A DNA stretch of 64,000 nt from Bradyrhizobium nanningense (GTDB lineage: Bacteria; Pseudomonadota; Alphaproteobacteria; Rhizobiales; Xanthobacteraceae), in assembly GCF_004114535.1 (NCBI RefSeq), contig NZ_LBJC01000028.1, positions 62,001-126,000 of the forward strand. Direction: 5' to 3'. Under the pieces are notes generated by a model. The model saw only the letters and a list, made by a program, of their open reading frames with translations. It had not been told where the DNA came from and ran no database searches. The translations under genes were made by a program, and so were the position numbers. Below are positions 8,836 to 17,311 of the stretch, one piece after another. Position 1 is the stretch's first letter; the number at the start of each line of letters is the position of its first letter.

Positions 8836-9609
8836 TCAGGACGTTACTTCAGCAGCCAGCATGCGAGCTGTCGCGGGCTCGCCCGCCGCCGCCAGCGTGA
8901 TCGCAAGCCGCCGGACACGGCGTCGCATGATCTCGTTACGGACCGCCATTACGTGGAGGGTTGCGAACAGAAGCGTGTATGCGAGCGCCATAACGATTAG
9001 CGGCCACAACATCGAGCCAGCAATCGCCGTCCCTCCAATCCGGAGAACCGAAGCCGGCTGGTGGAGAGTATTCCACCAATCAACCGAGAACTTCACGATC
9101 GGAATGTTGACGAAGCCTACCAAGGTCATAATTGAAGCTGCTCGTGCCGCCCTATTCGGGTCTTCGATCGTCTGCCAGAGCCCGATCAGGCCGAGATAAA
9201 TAAGAAACAGAACCAACATGGATGTGAGCCGTGCGTCCCAGACCCAATATGTGCCCCACATGGGTTTGCCCCACAGGGAGCCCGTGACGAGGCAGATGAA
9301 GGTGAAAGCTGCGCCCAACGGCGCAGCCGCCTTTTGAGCTGCATCGGCCAGTGGATGACGCCAAACTAGGGATCCGAGGGCCGACACCGCCATGAACGTG
9401 TAGGCAAGCATCGCTGTCCAGGCAGCGGGGACGTGGATATACATGATGCGCACCGTCTCACCTTGCTGGTAGTCGGGTGGCGCTGCGAACGTTCCAAACA
9501 GACCAAGGGCGAAGGCGAAGGCCGTCGAACCCCAAAGCACCGGCACCAGCTTTGCGGCAATACGCATGAAATTGCCGGGATTACTGTAAGGGGCGAAGCT
9601 CAGCGCCAA
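8836..9609 (-). CDS. ccmC: Haem handling protein CcmC (CycZ)
   Basis: CcmC presents haem to CcmE for covalent attachment. The 257-residue protein has six hydrophobic segments, the tryptophan-rich WWD motif WGTYWVWDARLTS (residues 118-130) and the two histidines expected to coordinate haem, His59 in YIHVPAAW and His183 in NTLHQP. All are at family positions. It is the first gene of the minus-strand ccmC-D-G set; the promoter should lie in the 735-base spacer upstream. A methionine at residue 15 is an alternative start. Confidence 0.95.
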   Translation of the reverse strand: MALSFAPYSNPGNFMRIAAKLVPVLWGSTAFAFALGLFGTFAAPPDYQQGETVRIMYIHVPAAWTAMLAYTFMAVSALGSLVWRHPLADAAQKAAAPLGAAFTFICLVTGSLWGKPMWGTYWVWDARLTSMLVLFLIYLGLIGLWQTIEDPNRAARAASIMTLVGFVNIPIVKFSVDWWNTLHQPASVLRIGGTAIAGSMLWPLIVMALAYTLLFATLHVMAVRNEIMRRRVRRLAITLAAAGEPATARMLAAEVTS

Positions 9610-10344
9610 ATTTCCGGTCTCCTCGAAGCCATCCTGCAGGTGGGGAATTCGCTCGCTTCCGACTGCGGCTCGCGAGAAGGGCCGCGCCCTTAGGACGTCT
9701 GCAAGCCCATGACTATCGCATCACACGGAAGACGATTTCGCCAATTGCCGTTAGTTATCGTTTCGATGCCCACGCCCGAGGTCTCGATCGCGTGATGAGG
9801 CAGATGGGTGCTCGCGACGCACCGCGCCTACAATCTGCCGCACGGTCGTCGGCTGAGTGCGGAGGCTATCTGGATTGGTGGCAGTCAGCGTGAGCAACTC
9901 CCTTGGGACGCGATGCGTACAATCCCGTAGTCCCACGGAAGTATTGGCCATGATTCTCTTGGCCCTTAAGCGTGTCCAAAGAGAATACTGATTTCGTCGG
10001 TCACGCTCGTTCCGAGCTCTATGGTTCGGCCGCGCACGCGCGGCCGACAAGGATTGAAGCTACTGTGCTAAGTTTCCTGCCGCGCGCGTGCAGCAAACGA
10101 ACCCCTCACGCAAATACCGAGGACTTCGGCCCGGCTGGTCACAGTCTCGGTGATCACCGTCCCCGTGACGGCGCTCACGCAGATCAGATCAGCGGAGCCC
10201 GGCCAGCCCAAGCGCGATCGGTCGGCCCCTGATATGTCACTGGTCAACCGCGGTCCTGCACAAAACAGATCAGGAAGTGAGGTCACGCGCTCCGTCGGAG
10301 GGAGCCACTCTTCGCGATCTAAGAAATCCTGTGTGAGGATGGGA
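9610..10344. other. Spacer upstream of ccmC
   Basis: There are open frames of about 70-100 codons on both strands, none with a recognisable motif or a convincing ribosome binding site. The ccmC promoter should lie in the first part. I see no other feature. Confidence 0.4.
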
Positions 10345-11058
10345 TCAATTTTTCATGCGCCCGGGCGCCATCGACTGAAAGACCCCGTCGCGCAGGCAGA
10401 AGTAATGGAAGAGAGCCGCGGCTGCATGCACGCCGGCGACCCAGAGTATAGTGTCGCCGAGTATGGCGTGTATTTCCATGATCAACTGGCCCAGTCCATG
10501 CGCCTTCGCTATCCGGGGGGCGATGTCGAATCCGGGAAGCGTGACAGGAATCCCCTCGAGCCAGGTACCGAGTATCGCCGTCGCCGGAATCGCAATGAGG
10601 AGCGCATAAAGCGCGAACTGAACGAGCTTAGCGGCCGCCGCCATCCATCGCGGTATCCGCTGTTTCGCGGGCACACTGTCGATCAGCCGCCATAGTAGCC
10701 GCAGCACGACGACAACGAAGACCAGCACTCCGAACGTCTCGTGAATCCTGCGAGGTCCGTCCGCGGCGGCGGAATAGAGCGAATAGCCGTCGCCCCTACT
10801 CATCACATATGCGGCGATAACCAGCACCACAGTGAGCCAGTGGAGGGTCTGGGCGCCGGCGCCGTAGCGAGAGGAAGTGCTGCGCAAACCGATTATCTCA
10901 CTCTGAATGAACCGCTGCAGCGGTTGATGAGCAATGGCGACGCGTCGCCAGAGATTTGAGCGGCTTGGTGAGCCGGCTGGTTCCCCGCCTTCTTCGATTT
11001 CATCATATAACAAACCCTTTGCCCAGAAGTCCCCAATCGGTGTCCGAGCGTCCAGCAC
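10345..11058 (-). CDS. Cytochrome b561 family membrane protein
   Basis: This is a di-haem membrane cytochrome of the CybB/b561 type that transfers electrons to or from quinol. The conserved region starts at about residue 58 with RYGAGAQTLHWLTVVLV and includes four membrane helices with likely haem-ligating histidines in QTLHWL, RRIHETFGVLVF, IMEIHAILGD and AGVHAAAALFHYF. The first 57 residues are not typical; a TTG at 10887 directly before RSTSSRYG would give a 180-residue protein of normal family length and may be the true start. The gene runs divergently from the terminal oxidase cluster and could feed electrons into the same respiratory branch. Confidence 0.85.
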   Translation of the reverse strand: MLDARTPIGDFWAKGLLYDEIEEGGEPAGSPSRSNLWRRVAIAHQPLQRFIQSEIIGLRSTSSRYGAGAQTLHWLTVVLVIAAYVMSRGDGYSLYSAAADGPRRIHETFGVLVFVVVVLRLLWRLIDSVPAKQRIPRWMAAAAKLVQFALYALLIAIPATAILGTWLEGIPVTLPGFDIAPRIAKAHGLGQLIMEIHAILGDTILWVAGVHAAAALFHYFCLRDGVFQSMAPGRMKN

Positions 11059-11354
11059 TCGTCAACCCAGACTGCGAGAGGGTGATGATCACCGCTGTGA
11101 GGCGTTCGTGAAAAAAGCAACTATCGGTTGGCTTCTTTGCATCGTGGTCACAACCGAAGAAGCGGCTGAAGACCTCGCCGCTGGGGCATACGTCCGTCGA
11201 CGTCGCGCACCGATCCGAACTTGGTCCGCTTCAGCGCCCGCCACTCGCCCCGCCCGCGCGACGCGCGCCGCAGCCTCGACTGCTCCAAGGGCGACAGAAT
11301 CTCAGCAGGTGCGGCTGGTGGCATTCCTCGCTACCGCGTCACGCCGCGGCGGCA
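11059..11354. other. Spacer between cytochrome b561 and the oxidase cluster
   Basis: No gene recognised. This region should contain the divergent promoters for the b561 gene and the oxidase operon. No FixK/FNR box of the form TTG-N8-CAA was seen. Confidence 0.35.
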
Positions 11355-11395
11355 ATAACGATCGTCTATCGACTCTATGGCCAGAGGTGATTTCC
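11355..11395 (+). repeat. Copy E of the five-copy MARGDF element
   Basis: Tetranucleotides ATAA, CTAT, ATGG and TGAT are each separated by exactly seven bases (11355-11391), and TTTCC follows. Four other copies in the window share this layout and sequence. The ATG at 11377, inside the element, opens a 54-codon frame that ends in fixN/ccoN. The element points towards the oxidase genes. Whether it is an operator, a promoter or part of a small gene is not settled by sequence alone. Confidence 0.7.
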
Positions 11396-11541
11396 GTCGC
11401 CAGCGTTGCAAGGTCATTCTCCAAAGCATCGTCGTTCCAACCGCCACGCCTAGCTTCGATACCGATCGAGAAGCTGGAAGGCTCGATGCGCAAAGCAACA
11501 AAGATCTGGACAGCGTGCCGAGAGGACGGAGAGGCGGATGA
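11377..11541 (+). CDS. Putative small ORF of the MARGDF family, coupled to ccoN
   Basis: This is a 54-codon frame starting MARGDFRRQRCKVILQSIVV. Its stop codon overlaps the ccoN start by the four bases ATGA. Copies at 56917 and 63596 have clearly similar N-terminal translations, with the shared pattern A-(R/K)-G-(D/N)-(F/L), one or two cysteines, then a hydrophobic SIVV or similar. The start codon has no Shine-Dalgarno site, so a leaderless message or a non-translated role is possible. The C-terminal half is not similar to the other copies. I infer a leader peptide or a decaying small zinc-ribbon-like gene; no function is known to me. Confidence 0.45.
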   Translation: MARGDFRRQRCKVILQSIVVPTATPSFDTDREAGRLDAQSNKDLDSVPRGRRGG

Positions 11542-12938
11542 TGTTAGACAGCGCTGCGGCCATTCCACTTCGCACAGGCGCTCCGGATGACCGTGTGCTG
11601 GCGCGGGTGTTCGCCGCTTACGTGGCGTCGGCGGCAATCTGGCTCGTATTCAGCACAGCCGTGGGACTCCTAGTCAGCTTCAAATTCGCCTATCCCGATT
11701 TCGCGACCACGCCGGCGCTGTCGTTCGGACGGTTGCGCGCGATTCACACTAGCGGAACATTTTATGCGTGGGCGAGCCAGGCGTTGATCGGGCTTGCGCT
11801 GTTCGTCGCCGCGCGTAGTTCTGGCGCGAAGCTCTATAGCGAGCGCCTCGCATGGATCAGTCTTGCGCTCCTTAATCTCGCCGCGGTACTGGGCACTGTC
11901 ACACTCGATCTCGGCTTCACCTACGGCCAGGAGTATCGCGAATGGCTGTGGTGGATTCGCGTAATCCTTGGACTTGGCTTGATCACCGCGGTCTGGAATA
12001 TGATCGCCACTGTCGAGCGCCGGGAAGGCGAGCATATCTATATTTCCAACTGGTATACTATCGGGGGCACGCTGTGGACGATTGTCATGGTCGTGGTGTC
12101 GATGCTGCCATGGTACCAGTCCGGACTGGGCCAAGTCGCGGTGCAGGCCTTCTTTATGCATAACGCTGTCGGACTATGGTTCACCCCTCTATCGCTCGGT
12201 GTGTCCTACTATGCGCTGCCGAAGCTCCTGAACCGTCCGATCTATTCGTATTCTCTCGGCGTCTTTGCATTCTGGACCAATCTCATCTTCTATCCGATCA
12301 TCGGCGCTCATCATTTTGAATTCAGTCCACTACCATGGTGGCTGCAGACTACGGCCATCGTCTTCAGCGTGGCCATGCTGGTTCCGGTGCTGAGCGGCAC
12401 CGCGAACTTCCTTCTCACCTTCCGGGGGACTCGCGAATGGATATATCGCTCGCCCGCGATGTTCATCCTAGTCGGCGTTTACGGCTATCTACTGGGTTCA
12501 ACGCAAGGCACATTCGAGGCATTCCGCTCCCTGCAGCAGCTCTGGCATCTGACTAATTACACCGTAGGGCACTCGCACCTGACGATGTACGGCTTCGTCA
12601 CCTTCGCGATCTGGGGCGGGATCTATGCACTCTTGCCGCGCGCCACTGGCAAGTATCCCTACAACCTGGCCATGGGCATCCATTTCTGGCTCTCTGCCGT
12701 CGGTGTTGTCATATACGTTGCGGCGCTGTCGGCCGCCGGCACCATTCAGGGGCTCGATTGGTTTCGAGGACTCACCTTTATCCAGTCAGTCGAAGACGCC
12801 GCGCCATATTGGTTGTGGCGTTCCGTTGGGGGCTCGCTCATGTTCGCCGGTCATCTCGTCTTCGCCTTCAACGTCTGGACGATGACCTACAGTAGGTCCT
12901 ACGCCGAACTTGCCGCGGCCGAGACGGTGCCGGCATGA
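11538..12938 (+). CDS. ccoN: cbb3-type cytochrome c oxidase subunit I, divergent CcoN/FixN
   Basis: This is the catalytic subunit of a haem-copper oxidase, reducing oxygen at a haem b3-CuB centre in the membrane. All ligands can be placed: His70 and His347 (low-spin haem b), His345 (haem b3, in TVGHSH), CuB ligands His208 (MHNAVG) and His258/His259 (GAHH), and Tyr252 six residues before the HH pair, the cbb3-specific position of the cross-linked tyrosine. The chain is 466 residues with about 12 helices. Compared with ordinary rhizobial FixN it is clearly divergent: HTSGTF replaces HTNAVIF and GHSHLTM replaces GHVHSGA. It overlaps the next gene by four bases. Start: GGAGAGGCGG precedes the ATG. 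Confidence 0.93.
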   Translation: MMLDSAAAIPLRTGAPDDRVLARVFAAYVASAAIWLVFSTAVGLLVSFKFAYPDFATTPALSFGRLRAIHTSGTFYAWASQALIGLALFVAARSSGAKLYSERLAWISLALLNLAAVLGTVTLDLGFTYGQEYREWLWWIRVILGLGLITAVWNMIATVERREGEHIYISNWYTIGGTLWTIVMVVVSMLPWYQSGLGQVAVQAFFMHNAVGLWFTPLSLGVSYYALPKLLNRPIYSYSLGVFAFWTNLIFYPIIGAHHFEFSPLPWWLQTTAIVFSVAMLVPVLSGTANFLLTFRGTREWIYRSPAMFILVGVYGYLLGSTQGTFEAFRSLQQLWHLTNYTVGHSHLTMYGFVTFAIWGGIYALLPRATGKYPYNLAMGIHFWLSAVGVVIYVAALSAAGTIQGLDWFRGLTFIQSVEDAAPYWLWRSVGGSLMFAGHLVFAFNVWTMTYSRSYAELAAAETVPA

Positions 12939-14263
12939 ACAGGTCATTGGCAATTTCTGGCGGTTCAACGCTGATCTACGCTGGATTAGCGATTGTTATG
13001 GGCGTGCTGCCGGGGATCTGGCTGTCGAAGGTACCTCCGACGCCGGGCCTTAAGCCACTGACGCCACTTGAGGCGCGAGGCCGTGATGTCTATGTCTCGG
13101 AAGGATGCTTCTATTGCCATACCCAGCAAGTACGCCCGCTCTCCGGAGATAAGCCTTTTGGCCGTCCGTCTGCGCCGGGCGATTATGCCTACCAAACCAC
13201 TGAATTGCTGGGCTCGGAGCGCACCGGTCCCGACCTGAGCAATATCGGCACGCGGCAATCGAGCAGCATATGGCAGTACATCCATCTTTATCAGCCGCGC
13301 GCAGTGGTGCCGCAATCGATCATGCCGGCGTTTCCCTGGCTGTTCAGGGTTGTGGACGAATTACCTCCCGGAGAGAAAGCCGTGCCACTACCGCCGCAGT
13401 TCGCGCCAGGCGGTGTCGTCGTTCCCAACGACGACGGCAAGGCGCTGGCGGCCTATCTGTTGTCGCTGAAGCAGCCCGCGCTCGTTCCGACGCAGTCCGG
13501 CGCCGCCCCTTTGAGTCCTACGACCGAACCCCTAGGGTTTGATGCCACCAAGGGCGCAGCATTGTTCGCCGACAACTGCGCATCCTGCCACGGCGCGGAA
13601 GGGAAGGGTGTGCCGGGGACGTTTCCACCGCTCGCCGGAGATCCCGTGGTTAGCGCCGCAAATCCCACGGCTCACATTAGCGCAGTGCTGCGCGGACTCA
13701 GCGGAAAGGTGATCAACGTCCAAAAGTATGAAGCGCAGATGCCGGCGTTCGCCGATCAATTGGCTGATCAGCAGATCGCCGATATCATCAACCACGAGCG
13801 CTCCTCGTGGGGCAATCGTGGTGCCTTGATCAGCGCGGCTGATGTTGTCGCGGCCCGAGCCAACGAACCACTGCCGAAGCAGGCAACGTCGCCGGAACAG
13901 GTCTCGCCGATAGCGACCCCAACCCCGAGTTTCGATGCCGCGGAAGGATCGAAGCTCTTCGCCGACAACTGCGCCGCCTGTCACGGTGCCGAGGGCAAAG
14001 GTGTGCCTGGCACATTGCCGCCACTTGCGGGCGATCAGGTCGTTAATGCCACTGACCCTGCCGAACACATCACCGCCGTGCTGCGCGGGCTTAGTGGTAA
14101 GGCGATCAACGGCCAGAAGTACGAGGTAGAGATGCCGCCGTTCGCTGACAGACTCTCTGATCAGCAGATAGCCGATATCATCAATCACGAGCGCACTTCG
14201 TGGGGCAACCAGGGGCCGTTGGTGACGCCCGCTGACGTCACGAAGCTCCGCGCCAACAAATAG
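12935..14263 (+). CDS. ccoO: CcoO fused to two tandem cytochrome c domains (CcoO-CcoP-like fusion)
   Basis: This 442-residue protein is predicted to be membrane-anchored and periplasmic, and should carry electrons to CcoN. Residues 1-180 form a CcoO/FixO-type mono-haem domain: one membrane helix (11-30), EGCFYCHTQQVRP (Cys58, Cys61, His62) and the axial-Met motif SIMPAFPW (Met130). Residues 202-310 and 333-441 are two class I cytochrome c domains with CASCH (215-219) and CAACH (346-350) and Met269/Met400 in QMPAF/EMPPF. The two domains are near copies of each other, about three quarters identical by eye. In ordinary cbb3 oxidases CcoO and the di-haem CcoP are separate proteins, so this fusion replaces both. 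A proline-rich linker separates the parts. Confidence 0.92.
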   Translation: MNRSLAISGGSTLIYAGLAIVMGVLPGIWLSKVPPTPGLKPLTPLEARGRDVYVSEGCFYCHTQQVRPLSGDKPFGRPSAPGDYAYQTTELLGSERTGPDLSNIGTRQSSSIWQYIHLYQPRAVVPQSIMPAFPWLFRVVDELPPGEKAVPLPPQFAPGGVVVPNDDGKALAAYLLSLKQPALVPTQSGAAPLSPTTEPLGFDATKGAALFADNCASCHGAEGKGVPGTFPPLAGDPVVSAANPTAHISAVLRGLSGKVINVQKYEAQMPAFADQLADQQIADIINHERSSWGNRGALISAADVVAARANEPLPKQATSPEQVSPIATPTPSFDAAEGSKLFADNCAACHGAEGKGVPGTLPPLAGDQVVNATDPAEHITAVLRGLSGKAINGQKYEVEMPPFADRLSDQQIADIINHERTSWGNQGPLVTPADVTKLRANK

Positions 14264-14272
14264 GAGGCGACG

Positions 14273-14515
14273 ATGACCGATACGATTACCGCCTGGATAC
14301 TCTCGGCGCTTGGCTACCTCTGCACTGCGCCTGCGACCGCTGGTGGCGCCGGCGATCATGGTCTTGCCGGCCCACTACTCGGCAACGTGCTGGTGGCGGG
14401 CGGGGCTGGGCTCGTGACCCTCAGCTGCATCGTGGCGGCACTGTGGATGCTCATCGACCCCGGCGAACGGGATGCTAATCATCCAAAATATCGCGTCCTG
14501 CATACCGACCGTTAG
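14273..14515 (+). CDS. Small membrane protein of the oxidase operon
   Basis: This is an 80-residue protein starting nine bases after the ccoO-like gene behind GGAGGCG. It has a weakly hydrophobic N-terminus (5-20) and one clear membrane helix at about 37-61, followed by a polar tail with PGERDANHPKYRVL. Size and position suggest an accessory subunit comparable in role to CcoQ or CcoS, but I see no sequence match to either. A role in oxidase assembly is inference from position. Confidence 0.75.
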   Translation: MTDTITAWILSALGYLCTAPATAGGAGDHGLAGPLLGNVLVAGGAGLVTLSCIVAALWMLIDPGERDANHPKYRVLHTDR

Positions 14516-14528
14516 AGGAAAGCAACAC

Positions 14529-14975
14529 GTGTCCGAACCGCGCATCCGCGTCTACCTCGACGAAGCGCCCGATCCCGTCATCGATCAGCGGCCGCCGACA
14601 GAGATAGCGCTCGACACCAAGAGACTTGCCGATGGCGAGCACGGGCTCCGCATCGAGGCCCAGGACGCCACCGGCCAGGTCGGCGTCCGACGTCTTCGAT
14701 TCCAGGTCCGTAACGGTCCCGGGATCACCGTCAGCGGGCTTGGTGATGGGACGGTCGTTCACGGTACGCTGCGCTTCATGGTCAACGCGTTTGGAGCCGA
14801 AGAGCCATTCGAGCCGCACCGGGCTGAATCGCCATCGCCGATCCCCGTTTGGGTGTGGGTGCTGAGCCTGCTGATCGTTGCTTGGACCGCCTGGTATGTC
14901 GCAACGCTTTGGAGCGTTCCGGCGGATTACGCGAAAACGCCAACTTATTCCACGTCAATGAATCCATTCAAATAG
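14529..14975 (+). CDS. Single-helix membrane protein of the oxidase operon
   Basis: This is a 148-residue product from a GTG at 14529, preceded by GAGGA and lying 13 bases after the previous stop. A longer in-frame start at 14472 would overlap the upstream gene and lacks a site. Residues 1-105 form a soluble part with alternating strands and RRLRFQVRNGPGITVSGL; a membrane helix lies at about 104-125, followed by a short tail. I do not recognise a named family. Operon position suggests it contributes to the cbb3-like oxidase, either as a structural subunit or in assembly. Confidence 0.7.
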   Translation: MSEPRIRVYLDEAPDPVIDQRPPTEIALDTKRLADGEHGLRIEAQDATGQVGVRRLRFQVRNGPGITVSGLGDGTVVHGTLRFMVNAFGAEEPFEPHRAESPSPIPVWVWVLSLLIVAWTAWYVATLWSVPADYAKTPTYSTSMNPFK

Positions 14976-15554
14976 CGCGCCCCGAGATCAAAGAGTCAAC
15001 GGTGAGCTGGGGCTACCGACCCATCCCCATATCCGCGAGTCAGGACGAATACACGCGTTCATGACACACTGCGCGGAGGCGATCAGAACGCGACGCGATC
15101 TGATCGAGAAGCTTTGGCTCTTGGCGATGGCGGCTTCCCTTGGCTCAGCGTGATGGCGCAAATGATATTTCGATCACCGATCCCCTACTTTTATCGTTAC
15201 GTTCTAAACGCAGGTGATAGCGGCCCACGTGCGGCCTTCGGATCGCCCCCTTCGACTTGAAATGAATGCGTGGACGCATTCGGCGCACTTGTATCCAAAG
15301 GCAAAACTCCATTCTCGTCGAACCGGCACTCTTCGTTCTCGAGTTGGTCCAGCGCCTTTCGAAAGTTGCTACCTATTTGCTGCTTCTCCGTTTCGGGCGG
15401 GAGTCAATTGATGAAATACGCTCCGAGGGAAGATGCTCATGCAAAGACTACCGCACCGGAGTTCTGCCGTGCAGCTAATCGAACAGACTGATTTTATAGC
15501 TACCTACGCAACGCTAGGAGTCGGCGAACTACTCAAGAGGCAAGAGGTTTGATT
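14976..15554. other. Spacer between oxidase operon and hemC
   Basis: Only short chance frames occur here. No recognisable gene, RNA or repeat was seen. The hemC promoter should lie towards the right end. Confidence 0.4.
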
Positions 15555-16490
15555 GTGGAAATTCGGCTCGGAACCAGGCGAAGTGATTTGGCCCGCTGGC
15601 AAGCCAGTCACGTCGCCGATCTTATTCGTAGCGTCGAACCGGCCGCTGAGGTACGAGTGGTCTTCGTTAGTTCGGCTGGCGATAAAGATCGACGGTCGGG
15701 GTTTCAGCAGATTGGCGGCATCGGAGCATTCACGAAGGAGAGTGAAGACTCGCTTCTGCGCAACGAAATTGACCTGGTCGTTCATTCCCTCAAAGATCTT
15801 CCGACAAAATTGCAGCCCGGCTTGGTATTGGCAGCCGTTCCCAAAAGAGAAGATCCTCGCGATGTGCTTTGCGGCGTTGCACTAGATCAGCTACGACCGG
15901 GGCTGCGCGTCGGCACTGGATCAATTCGTCGCAAGGCTCAACTTCTCGCTCTATGCAATGGTCTGGATATTCGACCTATCCGAGGGAACGTTTCTCCACG
16001 GCTGCGTAAGGCAAAGAACCGAGAGGGAATAGACGCGACTGTATTGGCAGCGGCGGGCTTGTCCCGGCTAGGATTGCTACATGAGGCCTCACAGATTTTA
16101 GACGCGCATATTTTCCCGTATGCGGTAGGCCAAGGTGCTCTCGCGGCCGAAGCTCGCGAGGAGGATACGGCCCTCATAGCCCTGCTCCAGAAGATTGAAG
16201 ACCGGCAATCGCGCACCGAAGTGGATGCGGAGCGCGCGTTGATGAGAAGTCTCGATGCGGGTTGCAGCCTACCCGTCGGGGTCTCCGCCACATGGCGCGC
16301 CGGGACGTTAACACTTCAAGGACAGGTGACTCATCCGGACGGCCAAACGAAGATAGCCGATGAAAGCACTGGTCTGGCCGATCAAGCCGACGCAATAGGC
16401 AGAAGTCTCGGGCATAGACTTCTTGAGCAAGGTGCGGAGGAGATATTGAAGGCTGCGTCCCGTATCGTGGAAGAGCAAAAGCCAACCTAA
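15555..16490 (+). CDS. hemC: Porphobilinogen deaminase (hydroxymethylbilane synthase)
   Basis: This enzyme polymerises four porphobilinogen molecules to hydroxymethylbilane in haem synthesis. Family signatures are the LGTRRSDLARWQA start, GAFTKE, DLVVHSLKDLPT with the catalytic Asp, GTGSIRRKAQL, RGNVSPRLRK, GQGALAAEAR, and the cofactor-attachment cysteine in DAGCSLPVG (about residue 237). Length is normal (311 residues). I prefer the GTG at 15555 because AAGAGG lies seven bases upstream; a TTG at 15549 is also in frame but too close to that site. It is probably a second, island-borne copy supporting the haem supply for the neighbouring oxidase. Confidence 0.94.
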   Translation: MEIRLGTRRSDLARWQASHVADLIRSVEPAAEVRVVFVSSAGDKDRRSGFQQIGGIGAFTKESEDSLLRNEIDLVVHSLKDLPTKLQPGLVLAAVPKREDPRDVLCGVALDQLRPGLRVGTGSIRRKAQLLALCNGLDIRPIRGNVSPRLRKAKNREGIDATVLAAAGLSRLGLLHEASQILDAHIFPYAVGQGALAAEAREEDTALIALLQKIEDRQSRTEVDAERALMRSLDAGCSLPVGVSATWRAGTLTLQGQVTHPDGQTKIADESTGLADQADAIGRSLGHRLLEQGAEEILKAASRIVEEQKPT

Positions 16491-16504
16491 ATTCGCTACT
16501 TGGC

Positions 16505-16777
16505 ATGACGACTTTGTGTTCTCTGGAAACCAACTTAGCTGCCAAACCGTCAGAACGCCGCATACGGTTTCGGCGAAATGAATTGCAAAGCCCGAAGAGT
16601 GCCCCAACCGCCCGAAACGCAAGGCTTTCGGGCGCGCTGGCCTTGACGTTCGAAGAGTTGGAAAATGACGCCACTGAAGACGAGCTAGCGGCGGAGCGCG
16701 CTGTGGCCAAGGCGACGACGGGGCGCGGATTTACGCGCCAGCGCGGCGAACGCCAGACATTGGAGGGCTATGCTTGA
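16505..16777 (+). pseudogene. Remnant of an IS66-type transposase N-terminal region
   Basis: The frame of about 90 codons contains ALTFEELENDATEDELAAER followed by AKATTGRGFTRQRG. This resembles the acidic linker and the basic stretch preceding the zinc-binding part of IS66 TnpC transposases. It stops just where HLPRE and the CxxC pair would be expected, and the upstream part is scrambled. No terminal repeats or other IS genes were found. The assignment rests on recall of the family. Confidence 0.35.
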
Positions 16778-16828
16778 TTAATTGCGGCATGTGGCACATG
16801 CTAGGCGACACGTGACGCGAGGGCTGCC

Positions 16829-17311
16829 ATGACTGCCGCAGCCGAGAAGCCGGCTCCAAAGGGGCCAGGCAATGATCTGCAGAAGGTGGCCGATTTGCTC
16901 GGCGGGCCGCGTATCCTGTCGCGCCGGATTACAAGCGCCCTCGACGCCCACGAACTGCTGCTGGACGGACTGCCAGGCTCTGCGTTGACCCACTTCGTCG
17001 GTCACCTCCGTATCGTTCGAACGGACTCGTTGGAAAAAGCCTTCGGAATGAGCCTTCGCACCTTTCAGCGACGCAAGGATGCTCCGGACAAGCCGCTCAG
17101 CCAGGAGCAAAGTGGGCGGACCTGGAAGTTTGCCGAAATCCTGGTCAAGGCCACGGACGTGTTCGGTTCACAGGAAGAAGCTGAGCAGTGGCTCGAGCGT
17201 CGGGCCATCGGTCTTGACCAGCGTCGCCCGATCGACCTGCTTGCGACTCCGGCGGGCGTAGAGCTCGTTGAACAGTACCTCACACGTCTTGCATACGGCG
17301 TCTATGCATGA
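16829..17311 (+). CDS. Xre/MbcA/ParS-type antitoxin with toxin-binding DUF2384 domain
   Basis: This 160-residue protein matches the antitoxin partner of RES-domain toxins. The N-terminal half carries a helix-turn-helix-like region with FGMSLRTFQRRKD; the C-terminal half has the DUF2384 pattern, including WKFAEILVKATDVFGSQEEA, an AIGLDQRRPIDLL segment and an LTRLAYGVY end. In intact systems the toxin gene overlaps or closely follows; here a 32-codon frame overlaps by ATGA and then stops. The antitoxin itself looks complete. Confidence 0.85.
   Translation: MTAAAEKPAPKGPGNDLQKVADLLGGPRILSRRITSALDAHELLLDGLPGSALTHFVGHLRIVRTDSLEKAFGMSLRTFQRRKDAPDKPLSQEQSGRTWKFAEILVKATDVFGSQEEAEQWLERRAIGLDQRRPIDLLATPAGVELVEQYLTRLAYGVYA

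Noticed and set aside
11355..11395. Interpretation of the five-copy element as a sigma-54 promoter or nod box
   Set aside because: TGGC is present but the TTGC at the required spacing is absent; the nod-box ATC-N9-GAT modules do not fit.
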